From Bacillus sp. CGMCC 1.16541 (lineage in GTDB: Bacteria; Bacillota; Bacilli; Bacillales; Bacillaceae_H): a stretch of DNA of 64,000 nucleotides. Positions 21,860 to 29,798 of the stretch are shown in pieces (positions within the stretch are counted from its first letter, which is position 1; each line of letters starts with the position of its first letter). The position numbers and the translations under genes were made by a program. The notes under the pieces were generated by a model, which was not told where the DNA came from, searched no databases, and saw only the letters and a program-made list of their open reading frames with translations. The stretch is from NCBI RefSeq assembly GCF_003184905.1, contig NZ_QFRU01000004.1:248001-312000 (forward strand), given 5' to 3'.

Positions 21860-22291
21860 TTACGCCTCCTTAAAAGTGATTGTTAACGCGTATTTACCTG
21901 CATAATCTCCTTGCATATGTAAATCATACGTCATAAACAATCTTCCTTTTTTATTCATTTGTTTATATTCAATGTTATGGGCAAGTGTCTCCATGTCCAT
22001 ACGCCCAAACGGACTGATGTATGTACTCCCTAAGGACTCTTTCTTTCGAAACACTTGTTTCATTTTGACAGCACCAGATCGTGTTACACTCACTTCTTCT
22101 TGCGCTACTTTTACAATCGTTTGGATCTCACCAACTTCTTGCTTTTCTTTATACAGTAAGTAGATGGTTTCACCTTTTTTATAATACATTCCTTTTGCAT
22201 CCATCGCCGTTGTTTCTTTACGATGACCATCTCGAATGTCTGTGACAATACGAATATGAACGGACTTCTTTTCTGATGAATCATGTTCCAT
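21860..22291 (-). CDS. DUF1934 family beta-barrel protein (YwiB-like)
   Basis: A 143-residue protein of unknown function, equivalent to B. subtilis YwiB, which also precedes argS. The sequence is mostly alternating strands ([38 protein letters not shown]), consistent with the calycin-like barrel of DUF1934. The ATG at 22291 follows AAGGAG with 9-base spacing; the frame opens 8 codons earlier but includes the ribosome binding site. The link with argS is conserved in Bacillus, but no role in arginine metabolism is established. Confidence 0.88.
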   Translation of the reverse strand: MEHDSSEKKSVHIRIVTDIRDGHRKETTAMDAKGMYYKKGETIYLLYKEKQEVGEIQTIVKVAQEEVSVTRSGAVKMKQVFRKKESLGSTYISPFGRMDMETLAHNIEYKQMNKKGRLFMTYDLHMQGDYAGKYALTITFKEA

Positions 22292-22407
22292 CAAAAAACA
22301 CTCCTTATTAAACAATTCAGTTTACCTATATGGTTATAACCTAACTAGTATAAACATTCTAGAACAAGAATTCAACAAGCTGTCAATGTAAACATGATTA
22401 GTTTCTC

Positions 22408-24444
22408 TTACCTGTTTTCTTGTAGCGATTGCAAGAAACTAATTCCTTGTATCGTAATCTTCGTTCCAGCCCTTCCTCTTCCCTTCGTAACAAGTGACTG
22501 CTGTTCTAGTAAATCAAGGCGATGTCTAATTTGCTGATCAGTTAAGAAGTGCTGAGTACGCGCCAGTTCTTCCACAATGATTCTTCGACTTGCCGTTTGC
22601 CCCTCTTCATTGTAGCGTCTTACAATGTCTAGAATAAGCCCATACTCTTTTTTCTCCATTAGCGTTAAATGAGATTGTTTCACATGAAACACATCTTCTA
22701 CTGAATGCGTAATAGACGACCAGTTTTTAGGGATGTCTCGCAGCGTTAACCGCTCTCCATCACAAACCGTCAACATGTAATCAATTGTATTTTTTAATTC
22801 ACGAATATTCCCTTCCCATTTATGTTGAATAAGCATATCCATGACTACATGTTCTATTTCAACTGTTTGATTGCTTTGACTCATAAAATGCTCGACCAAT
22901 AATGGAATATCTGACTTCCTTTCTGTTAAACTCGGAAGCTGAAGGCTTAATACATTTAAGCGATAGTAGAGATCAGAACGAAACTCTCCTTTTAAAATCT
23001 TTGCTTGTAAGTCTTTATTCGTGGCGGCAATGACCCTTACATTAATCGGGATTAGCTTTTCTCCACCAATTCTTCTTACTTCTTTTTCTTGTAATACACG
23101 AAGCAATCGTGCTTGTAAGTTTGGACTGATATCACCAATTTCGTCTAAGAAAATGGTACCACCATCAGCCAATTCAAATAACCCTCTCTTTCCACCTCTT
23201 TGCGCACCGGTAAATGCTCCTTCTTCATACCCAAACAGTTCACTTTCTAGTAACGTTTCCGTAATCGCACTACAGTTCACTGCTAAAAAAGCGCCGCTAT
23301 TTCGAAACGACGAATGGTGCATAGCATGAGCAAATAGCTCTTTCCCTGTCCCAGTCTCCCCTTGAATTAAGACTGGGAGTTCTGATTGAGCGAGCTTCCT
23401 GGCAATTTTCTTCGTTTCTTTGATGGTAGGATGAGAACCGATGATATGAGTAAATTGATATTTCGCAACAAGCCCACTTTTTAATTGTTCTTTCTTTACT
23501 TTCTTTTCAATTTCAATGGCTTGATTGACATTTTTAATTGTCACGACAACCGTTTTTTCTTGTTCAAGCTCTAGCGGATGCACAACGACATCAATCCCAT
23601 TAATCGTAAATAAACCATCTTCTCCTTGCTTTCTTTGAATAAACGCCACAACGTCTTTTTGGATTCTTAACTCTTCTAGTCTTTTACCAATGACTTCTTG
23701 CTGAGGAAGACCAAATACTTTCGCTGCAAATTCGTTATAAACGGTTACTTCTTTCTTTTCGTTTAATGCAAAAACTCCTTCATCTACAGCATTTACCACG
23801 TTCTCTAGATGTAGACGTAACTTATCTGCTTGTTTTTCTGCATACAAGAGCTTTTGGTTTAAATGAATAAAGCTTTGGATGTAACGCTGTGACACCACAG
23901 TTGCAATGTACGTTAGCGAATAATGATTAACGAGCTTTAAAATAGTGGACACATCTAATAACCGCACTCCAATATCGACTTTCTGAGGAATATACTTTGG
24001 AATAATATTCATCTCACCAGGAGTGATAGCAATTTCAATATCGTTGTAATAGCGTTTGTTTGAATCATAAGGAATGTAGTCTAGGTGCTGCAAGCCAATT
24101 TCAAGAAGTGTGTCAATGAGCTCTAGAGCCGTTTCCTTAAAATCGTTCACAACTAACACTCTTTTTCCTTTTTCAAGCTTTAATAATTTATCTAGCTGTT
24201 CATGATTGACCGTACGATTCGCCACCATGACGTTCGATTGCGTAGATAATCGTTCTTTCACTTCATGTAGAACATGATTAGATGACAACAAAATGGTATC
24301 TCCATCAATCTTACTCGGCACCCCTTCGTCTACTGCAAAACTATGAATATGTAAAAACTCTCCCATTAAATGATGCAGTTGCTTCGTTAATGCATCTTTT
24401 GTTTCAATGGTACCTGCAATTAATGTCAACGAATGCTTTCTCAT
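22408..24444 (-). CDS. Sigma-54-dependent transcriptional activator
   Basis: A 678-residue enhancer-binding protein. The N-terminal sensory region (about 1-195) is unlike standard receivers, a PAS-like domain spans about 210-315, and an AAA+ sigma-54 domain covers about 330-565. In that domain Walker A is GETGTGKE (362-369), GAFTGA is intact at 409-414, and Walker B is TIFLDEIGD (430-438). The C-terminus looks like a winged helix (LTDQQIRHRLDLLEQQSLVTKG) rather than the usual Fis helix-turn-helix. The ATG at 24444 follows GGGGGAGG. It diverges from the transporter-dipeptidase operon, whose promoter is of sigma-54 type, so it almost certainly activates that operon. The effector is unknown. Confidence 0.92.
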   Translation of the reverse strand: MRKHSLTLIAGTIETKDALTKQLHHLMGEFLHIHSFAVDEGVPSKIDGDTILLSSNHVLHEVKERLSTQSNVMVANRTVNHEQLDKLLKLEKGKRVLVVNDFKETALELIDTLLEIGLQHLDYIPYDSNKRYYNDIEIAITPGEMNIIPKYIPQKVDIGVRLLDVSTILKLVNHYSLTYIATVVSQRYIQSFIHLNQKLLYAEKQADKLRLHLENVVNAVDEGVFALNEKKEVTVYNEFAAKVFGLPQQEVIGKRLEELRIQKDVVAFIQRKQGEDGLFTINGIDVVVHPLELEQEKTVVVTIKNVNQAIEIEKKVKKEQLKSGLVAKYQFTHIIGSHPTIKETKKIARKLAQSELPVLIQGETGTGKELFAHAMHHSSFRNSGAFLAVNCSAITETLLESELFGYEEGAFTGAQRGGKRGLFELADGGTIFLDEIGDISPNLQARLLRVLQEKEVRRIGGEKLIPINVRVIAATNKDLQAKILKGEFRSDLYYRLNVLSLQLPSLTERKSDIPLLVEHFMSQSNQTVEIEHVVMDMLIQHKWEGNIRELKNTIDYMLTVCDGERLTLRDIPKNWSSITHSVEDVFHVKQSHLTLMEKKEYGLILDIVRRYNEEGQTASRRIIVEELARTQHFLTDQQIRHRLDLLEQQSLVTKGRGRAGTKITIQGISFLQSLQENR

Positions 24445-24461
24445 GTTGAACCTCCCCCTAA

Positions 24462-24490
24462 TTGGTTCTATTATAACAACCAAAAGAACC
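24462..24490. promoter_or_regulatory. Inverted repeats in the divergent control region (candidate activator site)
   Basis: GGTTCT (24464-24469) is mirrored by AGAACC (24485-24490), and TTGGTT (24462-24467) by AACCAA (24478-24483). They lie 65-90 bases upstream of the sigma-54 promoter, a usual place for an enhancer-binding protein. They overlap a leftward TATAAT that may serve the activator's own gene. Function is inferred from position. Confidence 0.45.
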
Positions 24491-24552
24491 TCATTTACAT
24501 CCAATTCACAAAAAAGATTTCTAAAAAAACTGATAATAACAATTTGAGTATG

Positions 24553-24570
24553 TTGGCACACTTCTTGCAT
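24553..24570 (+). promoter_or_regulatory. Sigma-54 (-24/-12) promoter of the transporter-iadA operon
   Basis: TTGGCAC (24553-24559) and TTGCAT (24565-24570) match the -24 and -12 elements, with the invariant GG and GC exactly 10 bases apart. The start would fall near 24580, about 40 bases upstream of the transporter ATG. Confidence 0.93.
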
Positions 24571-24621
24571 GTATGATGTAGTAGATAAATAAAAAGCAAA
24601 AGTAGAGAGGGGATACCAGTT

Positions 24622-26136
24622 ATGAAAGAAGAGCAAAAAAAGCAACCGAAAGCGATTTCAATGCCACACACTTTTGTCATTATCTTTTTTGTTGTACTAT
24701 TTGCAGCTTTACTTACTTATTTAGTACCAAAAGGGATGTTCCAAACAGAGGAAATTACGTATTCCGATCAGGGAAGCGAAGTCACCAAAACCGTTCTGGT
24801 TCCTGACAGCTTTGAATACGAAACAGATGATAGCGGAAATGCTGTTAAAGAAGGGGTCAGTTTATTCGAACCGTTTGGTGAAGTTGGTATTTTAAACTAT
24901 GTGTTTGAAGGTCTTGTATCAGGAGATAAATGGGGATCTGCCGTTGGAGTAGTTGCCTTTATTTTAATTATTGGTGGAGCGTTTGGTATCGTGATGCAAA
25001 CGAGAGCCATTGACCATGGTTTGCTATCAATGATTGATAAAACAAAAGGAAAAGAAATCTTATTAATTCCATTAATGTTCTTTCTCTTCTCACTTGGTGG
25101 AGCTGTATTTGGAATGGGAGAAGAAGCGATTGCATTTGCGATGATTCTTGTACCGATTGTGATTCGACTTGGTTATGACGCGATTACAGGGGTTATGATT
25201 ACGTACGTTGCCACTCAAATTGGATTCGCCGCATCTTGGATGAATCCATTCGGTGTCGCCATTGCTCAAGGTGTTGCGGGAGTACCGGTTTTATCGGGTG
25301 CGCCTTTTCGTATCGTCATGTGGATTGTCTTCACAGCAGTAGGTGTTGCCTATACAATGTGGTATGCTTCAAAAATTCGTAAAGACCCTACAAAATCATT
25401 AGCATACAGCACGAGCGAATACTTCAAGAAACAACAAGACAAAGAAGAATTAAAAGCAGATTTTAGATTAGGGCATAGCTTAGTTGTCCTCACACTTGTA
25501 CTCGGGATTGTATGGATTGTATGGGGAGTTGTCAAACATGCTTATTATATCCCGGAAATTGCTACACAGTTCTTTATCATCGGGTTTATCGCTGGTATTA
25601 TCGGAGTTATCTTCAAGTTAAATAACATGACAGTAAACAGCATTGCAGAAAGCTTCACACAAGGTGCAAAAGATTTGTTACCTGCAGCATTAGTGGTCGG
25701 TATGGCAAAGGGAATTGTGTTAATTTTAGGTGGCGACTCACCTGATGCTCCTTCTGTATTAAACACGATTTTATATCATGCAGGTGGCTTAACAGACAAC
25801 ATGCCAGCCGCTTTATCAGCTTGGTTTATGTTAACATTCCAATCCATTTTTAACTTCTTTGTTGTATCAGGTTCAGGTCAAGCCGCTCTCACAATGCCTT
25901 TAATGGCTCCATTAGCGGACGTAGCAGGAGTGACGCGCCAAGTAGCCGTTCTTGCCTTCCAATTAGGTGACGGTTTAACAAACATTATCGTTCCAACGTC
26001 AGCAGCATTAATGGGAACGTTAGGTGCAGCTCGTATCGACTGGGGAACTTGGTTTAAGTTTATTTTTAAGTTTCAAATCTTATTGTTCGTTCTTTCTAGT
26101 ATTTTTGTTATTATCGGTGCTTTAATCGCATTCTAA
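24622..26136 (+). CDS. YfcC-family membrane transporter
   Basis: A 504-residue integral membrane protein with about 12 hydrophobic segments, the first at residues 17-36 (FVIIFFVVLFAALLTYLVPK) and a periplasmic-type insertion at about 40-95. Motifs FSLGGAVFGMGEEAIAFAMI and the C-terminal NIIVPTSAALMGTLGAARI are typical of the YfcC/arginine-antiporter-like group (IT superfamily). The substrate is unproven. Co-transcription with isoaspartyl dipeptidase and sigma-54 control suggest uptake of a dipeptide or amino acid. It is the first gene after the sigma-54 promoter. Confidence 0.88.
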   Translation: MKEEQKKQPKAISMPHTFVIIFFVVLFAALLTYLVPKGMFQTEEITYSDQGSEVTKTVLVPDSFEYETDDSGNAVKEGVSLFEPFGEVGILNYVFEGLVSGDKWGSAVGVVAFILIIGGAFGIVMQTRAIDHGLLSMIDKTKGKEILLIPLMFFLFSLGGAVFGMGEEAIAFAMILVPIVIRLGYDAITGVMITYVATQIGFAASWMNPFGVAIAQGVAGVPVLSGAPFRIVMWIVFTAVGVAYTMWYASKIRKDPTKSLAYSTSEYFKKQQDKEELKADFRLGHSLVVLTLVLGIVWIVWGVVKHAYYIPEIATQFFIIGFIAGIIGVIFKLNNMTVNSIAESFTQGAKDLLPAALVVGMAKGIVLILGGDSPDAPSVLNTILYHAGGLTDNMPAALSAWFMLTFQSIFNFFVVSGSGQAALTMPLMAPLADVAGVTRQVAVLAFQLGDGLTNIIVPTSAALMGTLGAARIDWGTWFKFIFKFQILLFVLSSIFVIIGALIAF

Positions 26137-26174
26137 GAGCGACACGTTCAATTTCGGTAAAGGGAGTTCTAGAT

Positions 26175-27344
26175 ATGCTTACATTAATTAAAAACGCAGA
26201 AATATATAGCCCAGACTATCTTGGTAAAAAGGATGTGCTCGTGGTATCAGATAAAATTGGATACATTCGTGATTCCATCCAAATCGATGAAACACTCGTA
26301 GCAGAAACCATTGATGCTGAAGGAAAACTTTTATTTCCTGGCTTTATTGATTCACATGTTCATATTATGGGAGGTGGCGGTGAAGGAAGTTATAAAACCC
26401 GCACTCCTGAAATGATGCTTACAGATGCGACCACATCTGGAATTACAACTGTAGTTGGTGTCATTGGGACAGATGGTACAACACGCACAATGAGTGCCCT
26501 TCTTGCAAAAGCTCGCGGGTTAGACGAAGAAGGGATTACATGCTATGTGCATACAGGAAGCTACCAAGTACCTGTGAAAACTCTCACTGGAAAGATTGAA
26601 GATGACTTAATTTTAATTGATAAAATTATTGGAACAGGCGAAATTGCCATTAGTGATCATCGCTCTTCGCAACCAACTGTTGAAGAAATGGCGAAAATTG
26701 CTTCTGCTACTCGAATCGGAGGCATGTTGTCCGGAAAAGCCGGCATTGTCAATGTTCATTTAGGAGATAGTCATTCGAAGCTATCACTGTTAGAAGAAGT
26801 CGTCGAAACGACGGATATTCCCATTCGCACGTTTCACCCTACTCACATTAACCGCAACCCTTACTTATTTGAAGCAGGGATTGAATTTGCGAAAAAAGGT
26901 GGGTATGTGGATTTCACAACCAGTACCATCCCACGCTTTTTAGAGATGGGCGAAGTAAAATGTAGCGAAGGGTTAAAACGAATGCTAGACGCAGGAGTAG
27001 CGATTGAGCAAATCACTTTTACATCTGACGGTCAAGCAAGCTTACCTGACTTTGACGAAAAAGGTGAGCTACTAGGTCTTCAAATCGGGCGAGTATCTTC
27101 GCTTTATCGCGAAGTAAAAGACGCTATCCTAGAGGAACACGTACCAATCGAAACAGCTATCCGCGTCATCACAGCAAACCCTGCCCAGTTATTAAAACTA
27201 CATCAAAAAGGTAGAGTTCAAACAGGTAGAGATGCAGATCTAGTGCTAGTGGATAAAAACACACTCGAAATTGACACTGTTTTTGCTAAAGGTATCTGCA
27301 TGGTGAAAGAAAAAGAAGCTCTTATCAAAGGGACATTTGAATAA
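26175..27344 (+). CDS. iadA: Isoaspartyl (beta-aspartyl) dipeptidase
   Basis: A 389-residue zinc amidohydrolase that splits beta-aspartyl dipeptides, which arise from degradation of damaged proteins. The metal motif HVH is in FPGFIDSHVHIMGGGGEG. Further metal and active-site histidines are in NVHLGDSH and TFHPTHINRNP, and the catalytic aspartate is in TFTSDGQAS. The C-terminus NPAQLLKL...GRDADLVLVD is standard for the superfamily. It begins 38 bases after the transporter gene behind an AAAGGGAG site and ends in a strong terminator, so the operon has two genes. Confidence 0.95.
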   Translation: MLTLIKNAEIYSPDYLGKKDVLVVSDKIGYIRDSIQIDETLVAETIDAEGKLLFPGFIDSHVHIMGGGGEGSYKTRTPEMMLTDATTSGITTVVGVIGTDGTTRTMSALLAKARGLDEEGITCYVHTGSYQVPVKTLTGKIEDDLILIDKIIGTGEIAISDHRSSQPTVEEMAKIASATRIGGMLSGKAGIVNVHLGDSHSKLSLLEEVVETTDIPIRTFHPTHINRNPYLFEAGIEFAKKGGYVDFTTSTIPRFLEMGEVKCSEGLKRMLDAGVAIEQITFTSDGQASLPDFDEKGELLGLQIGRVSSLYREVKDAILEEHVPIETAIRVITANPAQLLKLHQKGRVQTGRDADLVLVDKNTLEIDTVFAKGICMVKEKEALIKGTFE

Positions 27345-27350
27345 CAAAAA

Positions 27351-27389
27351 CAAAACAGAGGTAAGCGCGCTTACCTCTGTTTTGTTTTT
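27351..27389 (+). terminator. Terminator of the transporter-iadA operon
   Basis: A perfect 16-bp stem (27351-27366 with 27369-27384) has a central GCGCGC and is followed by TTTTT. It starts 6 bases after the iadA stop. Confidence 0.93.
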
Positions 27390-27413
27390 ATAAGCTAAAA
27401 GGCTCCGCTATCT

Positions 27414-27617
27414 TCTTTCTACACAGCCTTACCTGCATAAACTAAACAACCTCCACCAAACTTAAAAAACCCTCTTAACCTTGCCACCCAGACCTCCTCG
27501 AACACTCCCCAAAAGGTCCACATATGCGATGGATGCCAACCCCGCAAGGGGGGCATCTATCGCTTAGGTCTAGCAAAAAAGGGCATAACAGCTCTTCCGT
27601 TATTCCCTTTCTTTCTA
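27414..27617. repeat. Two-hairpin intergenic repeat, copy A (degenerate)
   Basis: First unit of an imperfect tandem duplication of about 205 bases. It contains hairpin I (about 27523-27567) with the tip CCCC-GCAA-GGGG, a TCTAG linker, and hairpin II (about 27569-27617) with the loop AGCTCTTCC. Both stems have several mismatches, so this copy looks decayed relative to copy B. No reading frame is supported. Confidence 0.85.
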
Positions 27618-27821
27618 AATCCATCTATACACATCTCCACATCAACTGAATAACCTCACCAAACTAAAAAACCACTCTCAACCTGCCACCCAGACCTCCT
27701 CGAACACTCCCTAAAAGGTCCACCCAAGCGATGGATGCCACCCCCGCAAGGGGGGCATCCATCGCTTGGGTCTAGCAAAAAAGGACATCACAGCCCTTCC
27801 GTGATGTCCTTTTTTGCTAGA
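27618..27821. repeat. Two-hairpin intergenic repeat, copy B (intact)
   Basis: Hairpin I pairs 27723-27737 with 27756-27770 over 15 bp, capped by CCCCC-GCAA-GGGGG. Hairpin II pairs 27771-27791 with 27801-27821 over 21 bp, around the loop AGCCCTTCC, and includes an A6/T6 block. The upstream 100 bases are shared with copy A. Hairpin II starts 6 bases past the speB stop and, read leftward, gives a GC stem then TTTTTT, so it probably also terminates speB transcription. Confidence 0.92.
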
Positions 27822-27827
27822 TCAATC

Positions 27828-28697
27828 CTACACCCAGCCTAGGATCATTTCGCGGATTAACTTACTAGCCGTATTCGCTGTTTGCTCAGACGGATCATAA
27901 ATTGGTGCTACTTCTACTAAATCTGCTCCCACTACATTCACATCTGAATGAGCAATCGCATGAATTGACGCAAGCAACTCTTTTGATGTGATGCCTCCAC
28001 AGTCAACTGTACCTGTACCAGGTGCATGCGCAGGGTCTAATACATCAATATCAATCGTCACATATACAGGACGACCTGCTAATTGAGGCAATACTTCTTT
28101 TAATGGCTCTAGCACTTCAAATTTTGAAATGCGCATGCCATTTTCTTTCGCCCATTTAAACTCTTCTTTCATACCTGAGCGAATACCAAATGAATATACA
28201 TTTTTAGGACCAATTAATTCAGCAATTTTACGAATAGGAGTTGAATGAGATAAAGGCTCTCCTTCATACTCTTCACGTAAGTCTGTATGAGCGTCCATAT
28301 GGATAATTGCTAAATCTGGGTACTTTTTATACATAGCTTTCATTACTGGCCAAGATACTAAGTGCTCTCCACCCATCCCTAGAGGGAATTTCCCTGCAGC
28401 TAATAATTGATCAATGTACTCTTCAATCATATCTAAGCTGCGTTGTGCATTTCCGAATGGTAGTGGAATGTCACCTGCATCAAAGTATTTTACTTCTTCT
28501 AATTCACGATCTAAATACGCACTGTATTCTTCTAAACCAATTGACACTTCACGAATACGTGTTGGGCCAAAGCGAGAACCGGGTCGGTAACTTACTGTCC
28601 AGTCCATCGGCATGCCATATAATACCGCTTCACTTTCTTCAAAGCTTGGATGGCTTTTAATGAACACATTTCCTGAATAAGCTTCATCAAAACGCAT
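27828..28697 (-). CDS. speB: Agmatinase
   Basis: Binuclear manganese ureohydrolase of 289 residues that converts agmatine to putrescine and urea. Metal ligands are in GMGGEHLVSWP, HMDAHTDLR and TIDIDVLDPAHAPGTG. The ATG at 28697 follows AAGGAGG; nine upstream in-frame codons lack family similarity and contain that site. It follows speE, as in B. subtilis, forming a spermidine operon: SpeB makes putrescine and SpeE adds an aminopropyl group. Its 3' end abuts repeat copy B. Confidence 0.97.
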   Translation of the reverse strand: MRFDEAYSGNVFIKSHPSFEESEAVLYGMPMDWTVSYRPGSRFGPTRIREVSIGLEEYSAYLDRELEEVKYFDAGDIPLPFGNAQRSLDMIEEYIDQLLAAGKFPLGMGGEHLVSWPVMKAMYKKYPDLAIIHMDAHTDLREEYEGEPLSHSTPIRKIAELIGPKNVYSFGIRSGMKEEFKWAKENGMRISKFEVLEPLKEVLPQLAGRPVYVTIDIDVLDPAHAPGTGTVDCGGITSKELLASIHAIAHSDVNVVGADLVEVAPIYDPSEQTANTASKLIREMILGWV

Positions 28698-28724
28698 GGT
28701 GAAATCCTCCTTGTCTATACACAT

Positions 28725-28762
28725 GAAACATGACAGAAGTGAACGTACTTCTGCCTTGTTTC
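28725..28762 (-). other. Intercistronic hairpin between speE and speB
   Basis: GAAACATGACAGAAGT and ACTTCTGCCTTGTTTC pair except for two or three positions. There is no T run, so it is more likely an RNA processing or stability element, or a weak terminator, within the speE-speB operon. Confidence 0.6.
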
Positions 28763-28777
28763 ATGATGAGTCGTTTA

Positions 28778-29605
28778 TTATTTAATTAAATCAGATACAA
28801 ATTTAGGTAGAGCAAAGCAAGCTTTGTGTAGTTCTGGCGTGTAATACTTTGTATCAATATCAAAGAAGCGCTCGCTGCTTACTTCTAATGGATCGTGCTT
28901 TTTAGAGCCGATTGTAAATGTCCACATGCCACTTGGGTATGTTGGGATGTTTGCGATATAAAGACGTGTCATTGGGAAAATTTCTTTTACGTCACGTTGT
29001 ACGTTTGTAATAAGCTCTGGTGTGAACCAAGGATTATCTGTTTGCGCAACAAAAATACCGTCTTCTTTTAATGCTTTAGAGATTCCTGCATAGAACCCTT
29101 TTGTAAATAAGTTAACAGCTGGTCCAACAGGTTCTGTTGAGTCAACCATAATCACATCATACTCATTTTCACTTTGTGCAATGTGCATGAAACCGTCATC
29201 TACTTTTACTTCTACACGTGGATCTTCTAACTTACCTGCAATTTCAGGTAAGTATTTCTTTGAGTACTCAATTACTTTTCCATCAATCTCAACTAGTGTC
29301 GCTTTTTTCACACTTGGGTGCTTTAATACTTCACGAATAACTCCACCGTCTCCGCCCCCTACTACAAGGACGTTTTCAGGATTAGGGTGTGTAAACAAAG
29401 GCACGTGTGCAACCATTTCATGATACACAAACTCATCTTTTTGTGTTGTCATAACCATGCCGTCTAACACTAACATGTTACCAAACTCTTCTGTTTCAAT
29501 CATATCTAATTTTTGAAACTCAGTTTGCTCTGTATGTAAAGTACGTTTAATTTTTGCCGTAATACCGAAATTCTTCGTTTGTTTTTCAGTGAACCATAAT
29601 TCCAT
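28778..29605 (-). CDS. speE: Spermidine synthase
   Basis: Aminopropyltransferase of 275 residues that makes spermidine from putrescine and decarboxylated S-adenosylmethionine. The N-terminal strand domain begins [16 protein letters not shown]. The Rossmann-like core has [33 protein letters not shown] and the catalytic aspartate in [13 protein letters not shown]. Length equals that of the B. subtilis enzyme. It is upstream of speB on the same strand. The decarboxylase that supplies its second substrate is not in the window. Confidence 0.97.
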   Translation of the reverse strand: MELWFTEKQTKNFGITAKIKRTLHTEQTEFQKLDMIETEEFGNMLVLDGMVMTTQKDEFVYHEMVAHVPLFTHPNPENVLVVGGGDGGVIREVLKHPSVKKATLVEIDGKVIEYSKKYLPEIAGKLEDPRVEVKVDDGFMHIAQSENEYDVIMVDSTEPVGPAVNLFTKGFYAGISKALKEDGIFVAQTDNPWFTPELITNVQRDVKEIFPMTRLYIANIPTYPSGMWTFTIGSKKHDPLEVSSERFFDIDTKYYTPELHKACFALPKFVSDLIK

Positions 29606-29798
29606 TTGTGTTCTTCCCTTCTATTTTGTATTAGACCTATCCATAGATTACCCTAACATAATTTATACAAACATGAAAAAAGTATAGAGGAATCTAGCAA
29701 AAATGCAAGTAAATTTTTTAATATTTATATGAATGACGTTTAAAAAAGTAGTTTCCATTTCATACTGTTGAAGAGTGAATAACAGGACGGTGAAAACG

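Noticed and set aside
22292-22407. T-box leader for the ywiB-argS operon
   Set aside because: The gap is only about 115 bases and shows neither the T-box sequence nor a terminator/antiterminator pair.
27414-27821. CRISPR array or insertion sequence in the 27.4-27.8 kb repeat region
   Set aside because: There are only two tandem units with no spacers, no transposase frame and no target-site duplication; the units are dominated by hairpins.
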